From Paraburkholderia sp. BL9I2N2 (GTDB taxonomy: Bacteria > Pseudomonadota > Gammaproteobacteria > Burkholderiales > Burkholderiaceae): DNA of 64,000 nt. Below are positions 1-9,220 of this stretch, in pieces. Location: assembly GCF_004339745.1 (NCBI RefSeq), contig NZ_SMGP01000001.1, positions 1,922,001-1,986,000 of the forward strand, read 5' to 3'. The first letter of the stretch is position 1; every line of letters starts with the position of its first letter. The notes under the pieces were generated by a model. It searched no databases and was not told the origin of the DNA. It was given only the letters and a program-made list of their open reading frames with translations. A program made the position numbers and the translations under genes.

Positions 1-1
1 C

Positions 2-1003
2 TGGAACGGGCCGCACGATGCGGCACCGGCCGATGGCGCGCACGCGCTGTTCCTGCCCGACCCGCTGGCCGCGACGCCGCTTCTGCGCGAGCCCGGACAC
101 TTCCGCGGCGACGCCGATCAGGCGCTGATCGACGCGCTCAGTCCCCGCGATCCGCTGCGCGATATCGGCGCACGTGCGGTGGCGAAGCCAGTGCCGTTGT
201 CGCGCAGCTTCGAGCATGTGTCGCCGGAACAGGCTTTCTCGGTGATGCCCGCGGTGCCGGAGCCGCCTTCGCTGGCGCGGGAGGACGATATGCCCGGCCT
301 GCCTCTGCCGAATCCCGAATTCACGTCGATGCCAACGCGTTTGCCGGTTCATGAGGCGCGCGAGCGCAGCGAGCCGCATGTCACCCCGCACGCCGACCCG
401 CACGCCGATCACGCCTCGTTGCTCGACGCGCTGATCGAAGGACTCGGCATCGAGCCCGCCGCCGTGAGCCACGTCGAGGCCGCGGAGCTTGCGCGCCTCG
501 CGGGCACGATGCTGCGCGAAGCGACGCAAGGCGCCATGACGGCCTTGCGCTCGCGCGCCATGACCAAGCGCGAGACACGCATGGCGATGACGATGATCGA
601 AGAGCGCGACAACAACCCGCTCAAGTTCTTCCCCGATGCGGACCGGGCCCTCGCGCAAATGCTCGGCGCGCGCGGCAGCGGCTATCTGCCGCCGCAGGAA
701 GCCATGCGTGCGGCGTTCCGCGATATCCAGGCGCACGAACTCGCGATGGTCGCGGGCATGCGCGCCGCGCTCGCTCACGCGATGGAGCGCATCGATCCGA
801 GCGCCATCGAACGTTCGCTCGACGCGCCGAGCGGTTTCGACGCGCTCATCGGCAACCGCCGCGCGCGGCTGTGGCAACGCTTCGTCGAGACCTGGGAGCA
901 CGTGGCGCGCGACGCGGGCGACGACCTCCAGCGCAGCTTCGGCGAACCGTTCGGCCGTGCCTATCAGGCGCAGCTCGACGCACTGAAATCCTCAAAAAAC
1001 TGA
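2..1003 (+). CDS. tagH: TagH, T6SS FHA-domain protein, 3' part (cut by window edge)
   Basis: The reading frame is open from base 2 to the stop at 1001-1003, so the gene begins left of the window and only about 333 C-terminal codons are visible. The last 190 or so residues match the C-terminal domain of type VI FHA proteins (TagH/ImpI/VasC): a Pro/Ala-rich linker, then a helical region with an NPLKFFPD motif, GSGYLPPQEA, the DIQAHELAM segment and a terminal WEHVARDAGDDL stretch. The FHA phosphothreonine-binding domain itself would lie upstream and is not seen. In characterised systems Fha proteins are scaffolds activated by a Ser/Thr kinase. The next gene, tssK, starts 4 nt after the stop, so the two are surely co-transcribed. 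An internal ATG at 245 or GTG at 179 could be mistaken for the start; the upstream frame shows neither is the true one. Confidence 0.85.
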   Translation, partial: WNGPHDAAPADGAHALFLPDPLAATPLLREPGHFRGDADQALIDALSPRDPLRDIGARAVAKPVPLSRSFEHVSPEQAFSVMPAVPEPPSLAREDDMPGLPLPNPEFTSMPTRLPVHEARERSEPHVTPHADPHADHASLLDALIEGLGIEPAAVSHVEAAELARLAGTMLREATQGAMTALRSRAMTKRETRMAMTMIEERDNNPLKFFPDADRALAQMLGARGSGYLPPQEAMRAAFRDIQAHELAMVAGMRAALAHAMERIDPSAIERSLDAPSGFDALIGNRRARLWQRFVETWEHVARDAGDDLQRSFGEPFGRAYQAQLDALKSSKN

Positions 1004-1007
1004 CGCC

Positions 1008-2342
1008 ATGTACTGGAACAACAAGGTTATCTGGTCGGAAGGCATGTTCCTTCAGCCGCAGCATCTGCAGCAGCACGACCGCCACATCGAGACGCAACTC
1101 GAAGGCCGCGCGGGCGGTCTGCGCGCGTATGGCTGGGGCTTCACGAAGCTGGAGCTCGACGAGGCGCTCCTGAAGCTCGGCAAGCTCGCGCTGCGCTCGG
1201 CTGCCGGCGTGTTGCCCGATGGCACGCCGTTCAACCTGCCTGCCGACGGCGATTTGCCGGTGCCGCTCGATATTCCGGAAGGCACCTCGAACCAGCTGGT
1301 CGTGCTGGCGTTGCCGGTGCGCCGGCCGGGCGCGCCGGAGTCCGGCGGCGCCGACAGCGCGGAGAATCTGGCCCGCTACGGCGCCGGCGATTTCGAGGTT
1401 CACGACAGCAACGACCCGGACGCGCTCGCCACGCTGTTGCAGATCGGCAAGCTGCGCCTGCGTCTCGCGCTCGAACCCGACGTGGCGCACGCGCACGCAT
1501 ATGCGGGCGTCGCGCGGGTGACCGAACGCCTGAGCGACTCGCGCATTCTGCTCGACGGCGACTATTGCCCGCCGTGCCTCGACTATCGCGTCGCGGACGG
1601 GCTCGGGCGCTTCGCGGCGGAACTGAGCGGGCTCTTGCAGCAACGCGGCGAAGCGCTCGCGGGCAGGCTTGCGCAGCCCGACGGTGCGGGCATGGCGGAG
1701 ATTTCGGATTTTCTGCTGCTGCAGATCGTCAACCGCGCGCAACCGCTCGTCGCGCATTTCGGCGCGATGACCGGCTTGCATCCCGAAACGCTGTATCAGG
1801 CGTGCGTGGCGCTCGCTGGCGAGCTCGCGACCTTCAGCCAGCGCGAGCGGCGGCCGCCGCTGTTTCCGGCGTATCGTCACGAGCGCCTGAAGGAGACCTT
1901 CGCGCCGGTGATCGACGCGTTGCGGCTTGCGTTGAGCCGCGTGGCGGACCCGCAGGTCGTGTCGATCCCGCTCGAGGAGCGCAAATACGGTTTGCGGGTG
2001 GCGCAGGTCGCGGATCGGTCGCTCTTCACGAGCGCGACGTTCGTGCTCGCCGTGCGCGCGCAAGTGCCCACCGAGACGCTGCTCTCGGCGTTCGGCAGCC
2101 AGGTGAAGATCGGCAGCATCGAGAAGATCCGCGATCTCGTCAATCTGCAGTTGCCCGGCATTGGCTTGCGCGCGCTGCCTGTAGCGCCGCGTCAGTTGCC
2201 GTTCCACGCGGGCTACACCTATTTCGAGCTCGACGACAAGAGCGATGCGTGGGCTTCGCTCGGCTCATCGGCCGGCATGGCGCTGCACGTGGCGGGGGAA
2301 TTCCCCGGACTCGCAATGGAATGTTGGGCCATCCGCCGCTGA
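1008..2342 (+). CDS. tssK: TssK, T6SS baseplate subunit
   Basis: 444 residues, the usual length for TssK/ImpJ/VasE. The N-terminus carries the family hallmark MYWNNKVIWSEGMFLQPQH followed by QQHDRH, the shell-like domain that contacts the baseplate wedge; the C-terminal third (VSIPLEERKYGLRV, then AGYTYFELDDKSDAW) is the domain known to bind TssL and TssM at the inner membrane. No signal peptide or membrane segment, as expected of a cytoplasmic baseplate trimer. It begins 4 nt after tagH and is followed by 65 nt before tssL. The ATG at 1008 fits the conserved N-terminus exactly, so the start is secure. Confidence 0.95.
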   Translation: MYWNNKVIWSEGMFLQPQHLQQHDRHIETQLEGRAGGLRAYGWGFTKLELDEALLKLGKLALRSAAGVLPDGTPFNLPADGDLPVPLDIPEGTSNQLVVLALPVRRPGAPESGGADSAENLARYGAGDFEVHDSNDPDALATLLQIGKLRLRLALEPDVAHAHAYAGVARVTERLSDSRILLDGDYCPPCLDYRVADGLGRFAAELSGLLQQRGEALAGRLAQPDGAGMAEISDFLLLQIVNRAQPLVAHFGAMTGLHPETLYQACVALAGELATFSQRERRPPLFPAYRHERLKETFAPVIDALRLALSRVADPQVVSIPLEERKYGLRVAQVADRSLFTSATFVLAVRAQVPTETLLSAFGSQVKIGSIEKIRDLVNLQLPGIGLRALPVAPRQLPFHAGYTYFELDDKSDAWASLGSSAGMALHVAGEFPGLAMECWAIRR

Positions 2343-2407
2343 CCATGCCGACGACGCCACGCCCATGACGCCACGCCAATCGAAGGCGCCGAAACAAGGA
2401 CTCTTCC

Positions 2408-3739
2408 ATGACCGACAACACCGATCCGACGCTTGACGACGCGGAGTTTCTCGACGCCGCGCGCACCATCAGAATGCCGACGCCGGGCCGCGGGCGCGAG
2501 TCCGCCAGGCCAGAGGCGAAACCTCAGGGAAAGCCGGACGCGCTCGCACCGCTCGATGCCTCGCTCGCCGGGCGCAATCCGCTCTTGCGGGCGGCCAATC
2601 CGCTCCTTGAACTGGCGCTGCCGCTGCGGAGGCTCGCGAGTCATCCGGACCTCGACGCCTTGCGCACGCAACTGATCCAGATGATGCGCCGCTTCGAAGC
2701 CGACGGCCGTTCCTTCGGCGTGCCGGATGCGCAACTCGGCCCCGCGCGCTATTGCCTGTGCACGTTCATCGACGAGGCGATCGCGGCGACGCCGTGGGGC
2801 GCGGGCGTGTGGGGCCGGCGCAGCCTGCTCGTGACGTTTCATAACGAAGCGTCGGGCGGCGAACGGCTCTTCGTGATTTTGCAGCGCCTCGTGCAGACCC
2901 CGGCGGTCGACATCGACATGCTCGAATTGATTTACGTAATGCTCGCGCTCGGCTTCGACGGACGCTACCGGCTGATCGAAGGCGGCAAGACGCAGCTCGA
3001 CGTGATCCGCGAACGGCTCGAGCAGATGATTCGCACGCAGCGCGGCACGATCGAACGGGCGCTCTCGCCGCACTGGCAGCCCGCGGCGCGCGAGCGCAAG
3101 CGGCTGCTGCAGTTCGTGCCGCTGTGGGTCGCGCTGGCGCTCGCCGGGCTGGTTCTGATGGCGACGAGCCTCGTGCTCGCCATTCGCATCAATGACTTCT
3201 CCGACCCGGTGTTCGCCTCCATGCGCGCGATCCGCGTCGCGCCGGCGCCGGTGCTGGCGGCGAAGACGAGCGCCGCGCCGAGGCTCTCGGCGGCGCTCGC
3301 CGGATTCCTCGCGCCGGAGATCGCGCAAGGCCTCGTCTCGGTCGGCGACTCCGCCGACCGGACCACCGTGACGATCAACAACGCCGCCGAAGGCACGCAG
3401 CTGTTCGCCTCGGGCAGCGCGGAGCTCGACGCGCACTTCGCGCCGTTGATGCTGCGCATCGCGCTGGCCTTGCGGGACAAGCCCGGCAACATCGTCGTGA
3501 TCGGGCACACGGACAACCAGCGCATCGTGTCGGCGCAGTTCCCCTCCAACGTCGCGCTGTCGCAGGCGCGTGCGGACACGGTGCGGGCCATCATCGCCGC
3601 GAAGCTCGACACGCCTTCGCGCGTCACCGCCGAAGGCCGCGGCGATACCGAGCCGGTCGCATCGAACGACACCCCGGCCGGACGCGCGCGGAACCGGCGC
3701 GTAACCATCGACATTCTTTCGCCAGGAGCGGCGCCATGA
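2408..3739 (+). CDS. tssL: TssL (DotU family) with C-terminal OmpA domain
   Basis: 443 residues. After a Pro-rich cytoplasmic lead, residues about 60-225 form the DotU domain, recognisable by YCLCTFIDEAI near residue 113 and the LLVTFHNEASGGERLF segment. One membrane span lies at about 238-262 (FVPLWVALALAGLVL). The periplasmic tail, about 320-440, is an OmpA-like peptidoglycan-binding domain (VIGHTDNQRI, then GRARNRRVTIDIL), so this is the long 'evolved' TssL that anchors the TssJLM complex to the cell wall by itself. The start ATG follows AAGGA with 8 nt spacing. The stop overlaps the tssM start by 4 nt (ATGA), implying translational coupling. Confidence 0.94.
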   Translation: MTDNTDPTLDDAEFLDAARTIRMPTPGRGRESARPEAKPQGKPDALAPLDASLAGRNPLLRAANPLLELALPLRRLASHPDLDALRTQLIQMMRRFEADGRSFGVPDAQLGPARYCLCTFIDEAIAATPWGAGVWGRRSLLVTFHNEASGGERLFVILQRLVQTPAVDIDMLELIYVMLALGFDGRYRLIEGGKTQLDVIRERLEQMIRTQRGTIERALSPHWQPAARERKRLLQFVPLWVALALAGLVLMATSLVLAIRINDFSDPVFASMRAIRVAPAPVLAAKTSAAPRLSAALAGFLAPEIAQGLVSVGDSADRTTVTINNAAEGTQLFASGSAELDAHFAPLMLRIALALRDKPGNIVVIGHTDNQRIVSAQFPSNVALSQARADTVRAIIAAKLDTPSRVTAEGRGDTEPVASNDTPAGRARNRRVTIDILSPGAAP

Positions 3740-6700
3740 AGTGGTTGAACGGATTGAGGAGACCGGCAGCCGTATCGTTTGCCGGCGTGCTGGCGCTGTC
3801 GGCGCTCGTGTGGTTCGAAGGCCCATTGTTCGCATTCGACGGCCACGCGCCGCTCGAAAGCGAGTCGCGCCGCTGGCTGGCCATCGCGTTCATCTTCGCG
3901 TGCTGGGCGCTCTGGTGGGGAGTCCGCTTCGTGAAGACGCGCATCGCGAGTTCGAATTTCGTGCGCGGGATCGTCGCCGATGCGCTCGATCCGGCGAATC
4001 GCGAACCGAGTCCGGCGCGCAAGGCCGCGGCCGCCGACCTCGCGGTCTTGCGCACGCGTTTCGAAGAGGCCATCAAAACGCTGCGGCATGTGCAGGGCCC
4101 GTCGGAAGGCAAAGGCCCAGGCCAGGGCAAAATGCGCGGCGTTCTTGCATGGCTGAACCTGCGCCGCCGCACGCTCTACGACTTGCCCTGGTACATGTTC
4201 GTCGGCGCGCCGGGCGCGGGCAAGACGACCGCGCTCGTGCACTCGGGGCTGCGCTTTCCGCTCGCGGACCGGCTCGGCGCGCAGGCGATCGGCGGCGTGG
4301 GCGGCACGCGCCACTGCGACTGGTGGTTCGCCGACGACGCCGTGCTGCTCGACACCGCGGGCCGCTTCACGACCCAGGACAGTCACGAGGAGGCCGATCG
4401 CGGCGCATGGCTCGGTTTTCTCGCCTTGCTGCGCAAGTACCGGCCGCGCCGTCCGCTGAACGGTGTGATGGCCGTCGTGTCGGCCACCGATCTGTTGCAG
4501 CAGACCGACGCGGCGCGCGCGAAGCATGCGGCGTCCGTGCGCGAACGCCTCGCCGAATTGAACCGGCAACTGGGCGTGCAATTGCCGGTCTATGTCGTCG
4601 TCACGAAAAGCGATCTGCTCGCCGGCTTCGCCGAATTCTTCGACGACTTGGGCCGCGACGAGCGCGAGCAGGTCTGGGGCGTGACGTTCCCGCTCGCGGA
4701 GCGCGACGACGCGGCAAACGCTGACTCTCCGCTGCAGCGTTTTCCCGATGAATTCCGCTTGCTGCACCGGCAGTTGCAGGATCGCGTGCTGCAGCGCATG
4801 CAGCAGGAGACCGACGTTCGGCGGCGCGCGCTGATCTATGCCTTTCCGCAGCAGTTCGCGGGCATCGAAGGCGCGTTGCAGCGCTTCCTCGACGACGCGT
4901 TCGGCGAGTCGCGCTTCGCCCGCGCCGCGATGCTTCGCGGCGTCTACTTCACGAGCGGGACGCAGACCGGCAGGCCGCTCGACCGGATGATGAGTTCAAT
5001 GGCGGCGTCGCTCGGACTTCAGCGCGAGGTGTTGCTGACGGATTCATCGAGCGGGCGCGCTTACTTCGTCAAGCGCCTGCTTCGCGATGTGATCTTCGAG
5101 GAAGCGGGCATTGCCGGCAGCAATCCGCGCGTGGAGCGCCGCCGTGCGCGTTTTCAGCGGGTCGCGATCGGTGTGATCGGCGTGTTGCTGGCGGCGGGGC
5201 TGATCGGCCTTTTCGCGGCCGACCGGGCGAACCGCCGCTTCGTCGACGAAAGCCGCCAGCAGATTGCCGCGCTGACCCAGCGCGCGCAGCAGACGACGGC
5301 CGGCGACGACCCGCTGGCGGTATTGCCGCTGCTCGACGCCGCGCGCAATCTGCCCGGCGGCGAGGCCGAGCGCGCGGCGGGCCATGACGCGTGGTGGGAG
5401 AAACTCGGCCTCGACCAGCGGCAGAAGCTCGGGCTGGAAGCGCAGCGCGTGTATCAGCGCCTGTTGCGCCAGACGTTGCTGCCGATCGTCGTGCAGCGCA
5501 TGGAGGAGCAACTGCGCCGCGGCGACGCCGACAACGCCGCCACGCAATACGAAGCGCTGCGAGCGTATTTGATGCTCGGCGATCCGACGCACTTCGATCC
5601 GGCCGCGCTGCGCGTCTGGGCGATGCACGCCTGGCAGCGCGGCGCGCTCCAGAACGCGACGGATGCGCAACGCGCCAGCATCGACGGGCATCTGGAAGCC
5701 TTGTTCCGCCGTGGGCAATTCGATGCGAACCTGCCGCTCGACCAGAACCTGATCGCGCAGGCGCGGGCCACGCTGAATCGCGTGCCGCTCGCGCAGCGTC
5801 TGGATGGACGCATCGAGCAACAACTGGCGCAGCTTCGCCTGCCGGACTTCACGATCGCGAAAGCGGCCGGACCGAGCGGTCTGTTGGTGTTCGTGAGGAA
5901 GAGCGGAGCGCCGCTCACGCAAGGCATCGATGGAGCGTACACGCGCGCAGGCTTCGATGCGTTCGTGCGTCTGCGTGAAGCCGCGCTCGCCGACTTGTCG
6001 AAGGACGACTGGGTGCTCGGCCGCGGGGAGGCGCGTCCCGATCCCGCCGGCACGGATGCGCTGCGCGCCGCGCTGACGCGGCTCTACTGCGAGGCGACGA
6101 TTCGCCAATGGGACGGCCTGCTCGCCGATGTGGGCGTCGTGCCGTTTGCCGCGCCGGATCAGGGCGCGCGCATCGCGAATCTGCTGGGGTCGCCCGCCTC
6201 GCCGTTGCGCGGCCTGATTCAGGCCGCCGCGCGCGAGACGACGTTCACCCCGGCCCCCGCGCCGCCGGGCAAGCTGGACGCGCTCAAGCAGAACCTCGGC
6301 AAGGCGTTGGTGACGGGAGCGGGAGCAGGGGAAGCGCCGGCGCCCACGCTCGTCGATACGCATTTTCAGCCGCTGCACGACCTGGCCGGTCCTGCACTCG
6401 ATGAATCCATCGGCGCGTTCAAGGATGCCGCCGCCACGCTGCAGGCCGACGACACCGCGCGCAAGCAGTCGTTGCCGCTGCCCGCGACCGGCCCGCTCGA
6501 TCGCCTGAAGCTGCTTTCACAGAACGCGCCCGCGCCGCTCGCGGCAGTGCTGCAAGGCGTGGCCGGCAATGCCGACACCGTGCAGCTGCAGAGCCAGCGC
6601 GCGCAACTGAGTGCGCTGTGGGCGGCGAGCGTGGCTCCCGCTTGCAGGCAGGCGCTCGACGGGCGCTATCCGCTCGTGAAGACATCGACGCGCGACGCCG

Positions 6701-7290
6701 CGCCGGACGACTTCGCGCGCATCCTGGCGCCGGGCGGTCTCATCGACGACTTCTTCCAGAAGAATTTGCAGAATCGCGTGGATACCTCGGGCGCCGTGTG
6801 GAAATGGCGGCCGGAAGCAAAATCGCTTGGCATTCCGGACGATGTGCCGGTTCAATTCCAGAACGCGGCCATGCTGCGCGACGCATTGTTCCGCGACGGC
6901 GGCCGGGATGTCTCGGTGCGTTTCACGGTGAAGGTCGCGTCGCTCGATCCGTCGCTCAAGCGCTTCGTGCTCGATATCGACGGACAGCAACTCATCGCGA
7001 CCAGCGACGCGCCGAACGCCACCGCCGCGTTCCAGTGGCCGAGCGGAAAAGGCACGGCGCAGGCGCACGTCGAACTCGACCCGGCGCAAGGCACGCCGCC
7101 GCACGCGGACGGACCGTGGGCGCTGTTTCATCTCTTCGATGCCGCGCGCGTCCAGCAGTCCGGTCAGGCCGATCACTTCAACGTGTCCTTCGATGGAGGC
7201 CGCGTGTCGCTCGCACTCGTCGCGAACAGCGCGGATAATCCGTTTCGCGCGGGCGTGCTCGACCGCTTTCGTTGCCCCGCCTCGCTATGA
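3736..7290 (+). CDS. tssM: TssM (IcmF family), T6SS inner-membrane complex protein
   Basis: 1184 residues, full length for IcmF/TssM. Two membrane spans sit at the N-terminus (about 12-34 and 48-68), then a cytoplasmic NTPase domain with an intact Walker A motif GAPGAGKTT near residue 157 and the DTAGRF switch-type motif near 210. A third span (VAIGVIGVLLAAGLIGLF, about 477-495) leads to the large periplasmic region that in known systems binds the TssJ lipoprotein. The C-terminal beta domain is present to the end, so the gene is not truncated. No tssJ is visible; it presumably lies upstream of the window. The TGA overlaps the tagF ATG (7287-7290). Coexpression with TssL is clear from the overlaps at both ends. 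Confidence 0.95.
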   Translation: MKWLNGLRRPAAVSFAGVLALSALVWFEGPLFAFDGHAPLESESRRWLAIAFIFACWALWWGVRFVKTRIASSNFVRGIVADALDPANREPSPARKAAAADLAVLRTRFEEAIKTLRHVQGPSEGKGPGQGKMRGVLAWLNLRRRTLYDLPWYMFVGAPGAGKTTALVHSGLRFPLADRLGAQAIGGVGGTRHCDWWFADDAVLLDTAGRFTTQDSHEEADRGAWLGFLALLRKYRPRRPLNGVMAVVSATDLLQQTDAARAKHAASVRERLAELNRQLGVQLPVYVVVTKSDLLAGFAEFFDDLGRDEREQVWGVTFPLAERDDAANADSPLQRFPDEFRLLHRQLQDRVLQRMQQETDVRRRALIYAFPQQFAGIEGALQRFLDDAFGESRFARAAMLRGVYFTSGTQTGRPLDRMMSSMAASLGLQREVLLTDSSSGRAYFVKRLLRDVIFEEAGIAGSNPRVERRRARFQRVAIGVIGVLLAAGLIGLFAADRANRRFVDESRQQIAALTQRAQQTTAGDDPLAVLPLLDAARNLPGGEAERAAGHDAWWEKLGLDQRQKLGLEAQRVYQRLLRQTLLPIVVQRMEEQLRRGDADNAATQYEALRAYLMLGDPTHFDPAALRVWAMHAWQRGALQNATDAQRASIDGHLEALFRRGQFDANLPLDQNLIAQARATLNRVPLAQRLDGRIEQQLAQLRLPDFTIAKAAGPSGLLVFVRKSGAPLTQGIDGAYTRAGFDAFVRLREAALADLSKDDWVLGRGEARPDPAGTDALRAALTRLYCEATIRQWDGLLADVGVVPFAAPDQGARIANLLGSPASPLRGLIQAAARETTFTPAPAPPGKLDALKQNLGKALVTGAGAGEAPAPTLVDTHFQPLHDLAGPALDESIGAFKDAAATLQADDTARKQSLPLPATGPLDRLKLLSQNAPAPLAAVLQGVAGNADTVQLQSQRAQLSALWAASVAPACRQALDGRYPLVKTSTRDAAPDDFARILAPGGLIDDFFQKNLQNRVDTSGAVWKWRPEAKSLGIPDDVPVQFQNAAMLRDALFRDGGRDVSVRFTVKVASLDPSLKRFVLDIDGQQLIATSDAPNATAAFQWPSGKGTAQAHVELDPAQGTPPHADGPWALFHLFDAARVQQSGQADHFNVSFDGGRVSLALVANSADNPFRAGVLDRFRCPASL

Positions 7291-7832
7291 AACCTGACGA
7301 TCGGATGGACGCGGGCTTCTACGGCAAAGTCCGCACGCACGGCGATTTTGTCAGGCGGGGCTTGTCGGCCGGATTCGTCGCGCAATGGGATGCATGGCTG
7401 CAGCGCGGCCTCGTGGCCGCGCGCGCGCGCTATGCCGACAACTGGCTGTGCCGGTATCTCGCCATGCCCGTGTGGTGCTTCGCGGTGCGGCGCGGCGTGA
7501 TCGCCGAGGAAGCGCACACCGGCGTGCTGATGCCGGGCATCGATGCGGTGGGACGCTACTTCCCGTTCGTGATCGCGCGGCCGGTCGACGGCGACGCATG
7601 CGTGTCGGCTTCATCGTGGCATACCGATGCCGCGGCACTCGCGCTCTCCACCCTCAAGCCGGCCTTTTCGCTGACCGAGTTGGAGGCGTCATTGACCGGA
7701 TTGCGGGCGCAGTTATCCGGCACCGCGTCGCGCGCGGCAGACAGCGTCTGGTGGTCGGATGTGGGTGAGGTCGTGCATCATGACGGGCCGTTCGATGCCG
7801 CTTTGTTCCTGCGCCTGCTCGATGCCGATTAA
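7287..7832 (+). CDS. tagF: TagF, T6SS-associated regulator
   Basis: 181 residues. The opening DAGFYGKVRTHGDFVRRGL and the later WCFAVRRG, GVLMPGIDAVGRYFPFVI segments are typical of the TagF/ImpM family. In Pseudomonas and Agrobacterium, TagF proteins repress T6SS post-translationally, by binding Fha or by acting in the threonine-phosphorylation pathway; here that is inferred from family only. I chose the ATG at 7287 because it overlaps the tssM stop as ATGA; an in-frame TTG at 7272 is possible. The stop codon TAA (7830-7832) and the antisense stop of the kinase gene (7829-7831) share the four bases TTAA, so the T6SS operon and the signalling array converge with no space for a terminator. Confidence 0.88.
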   Translation: MKPDDRMDAGFYGKVRTHGDFVRRGLSAGFVAQWDAWLQRGLVAARARYADNWLCRYLAMPVWCFAVRRGVIAEEAHTGVLMPGIDAVGRYFPFVIARPVDGDACVSASSWHTDAAALALSTLKPAFSLTELEASLTGLRAQLSGTASRAADSVWWSDVGEVVHHDGPFDAALFLRLLDAD

Positions 7833-9217
7833 TCGCGTTCCGTATCCCACTCGCGACGTAGCGCGTCGCGGTCTTTCTGTTGCGGCACGGCGTCGAGCAG
7901 ACGCGCATGGAACGTTTGCAGATCGGGCGCGCTCGCCGCCGCACGGCGCGCGATGACGCGCGCGATCGGGCCCAGATAGGTCGTGAGATGACGCGCGGCG
8001 TCGCTCACCTGCTCGACGCTGATCTTTTGCGCCGGTAGCGCGCGCGATGAGCCGGCCTCCAGTTGCGACAAAAGCGAATCGAACTCGCGGCGCGCGGCGC
8101 CGTCGGGCAGGTACGTGACGAGCCGCTCGCGTAGCGCGTCGACGTCCGCGGCGCTCGCCGACGCGCGCCGCAGCAGCAAGGTCGCCACCGGGCCCACGTG
8201 ACTGGCGAGCCGCTCCTCCAGTTGCGCGATCAATTCGGGCGGCCAATTCCTCGCTGCCTTCGACGCCTTCGACGTCTCTGACGCGGGCGCCATATCGAGC
8301 GTGGCGGCGGGACTCGCGTAGGCGAGCACGGTACGCTCTGGGTCCTCGGCGTTCTCGTTATAGGTGGCGAGTTCGGCAAGCAGCGTGTCGCGCCATTCGC
8401 GCGCGGAAGCGAAACGGTCTTGCGGACGCTTCGACAATGCTTTCATCAGCATGGCGTCGATATAGCCGGGCAATTCCGGCGCGATGGTGCTCGGAGCAGG
8501 CGGCGTGTCGTTGAGGACCTTTTGCATGACCACGCTCGGCGTTCCTGTGAACGGGCACACGCAGGTCAGCATTTCGTACAGCACGACGGCGGCGGAAAAC
8601 AGGTCGGCGCGCGCGTCGATGGGTTCCCCGGTGAATTGCTCCGGCGACATATAGCTCGGCGTGCCGAGCATCGTGCCGGATTGCGTCAGGTACGAGGTGT
8701 CGAGATGCGCGATACCGAAGTCCGCGATCTTGCATTCGCCGCGTTGCGCGATGAGCAGATTGGCCGGCTTGATGTCGCGATGAACGATGCCCGCGCCGTG
8801 CGCGTAGTCGAGTGCATCGAGCAGTTGCACGAACCATCGCAACGCACGCGGCGCCCCCATGCGCGAACCGGCGCGCACGTGCTGCGCGAGACGCGCCGCG
8901 AGGCTCTCGCCGCGCACGTATTCCATCGTGATGAAGGCGGTGTCGTCGGCTTCGCCGTAGTCGTACACCGCCACGATGTTCGGATGAACGAGACGGCCCG
9001 CCGCCCGCGCTTCGTTCAGAAAACGGGCGGTGAGATCGTGCGTGGAGTCGTCCGGCGTTTCACCCGGCGTCAGCTCCCGCCGGATGGTTTTCAGCGCCAC
9101 CTCGCGCTCGATATGCGGATCGAAGGCCAGATACACCACACCCATCGCACCGCGTCCGAGTATCCGTTCGATGACGTAGCGGCCAAGCCGGGCGGGGAAG
9201 TCGGCCGGGGAGGGCAT
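7829..9217 (-). CDS. Ser/Thr protein kinase, soluble, with duplicated C-terminal helical repeat
   Basis: 462 residues. Hanks-type kinase domain at about 13-275 with every catalytic element visible: Gly-rich loop GRGAMGVV (21-28), ATP-binding K43, helix-C E69, HRD at 146-148 followed by IKPANLL, DFG at 166-168 and the SPEQ motif at 191-194. It should be active. No membrane span is seen, unlike PknB/PpkA receptors. The tail holds two similar blocks of about 50 residues (VGPVATLLLRRASASAADVDAL and LGPIARVIARRAAASAPDLQTF regions), probably a regulatory helical repeat. The ATG lies 3 nt after the stop of the heme-HAMP gene, so the two are coupled. Its position against tagF suggests control of the T6SS (inference), as PpkA controls Fha in Pseudomonas; no cognate phosphatase is in the window. 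Confidence 0.93.
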   Translation of the reverse strand: MPSPADFPARLGRYVIERILGRGAMGVVYLAFDPHIEREVALKTIRRELTPGETPDDSTHDLTARFLNEARAAGRLVHPNIVAVYDYGEADDTAFITMEYVRGESLAARLAQHVRAGSRMGAPRALRWFVQLLDALDYAHGAGIVHRDIKPANLLIAQRGECKIADFGIAHLDTSYLTQSGTMLGTPSYMSPEQFTGEPIDARADLFSAAVVLYEMLTCVCPFTGTPSVVMQKVLNDTPPAPSTIAPELPGYIDAMLMKALSKRPQDRFASAREWRDTLLAELATYNENAEDPERTVLAYASPAATLDMAPASETSKASKAARNWPPELIAQLEERLASHVGPVATLLLRRASASAADVDALRERLVTYLPDGAARREFDSLLSQLEAGSSRALPAQKISVEQVSDAARHLTTYLGPIARVIARRAAASAPDLQTFHARLLDAVPQQKDRDALRREWDTERD

Positions 9218-9220
9218 GGC

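Noticed and set aside
846..4767. Very long minus-strand open frames antisense to tssK, tssL and tssM (up to 600 codons)
   Set aside because: They are frames mirrored from GC-rich codons, with Arg/Ala/His-rich low-complexity translations and no domain; the plus-strand T6SS genes are unmistakable.
5044..6378. 444-codon minus-strand frame within tssM
   Set aside because: Antisense shadow of tssM with the same compositional signature; no family likeness.
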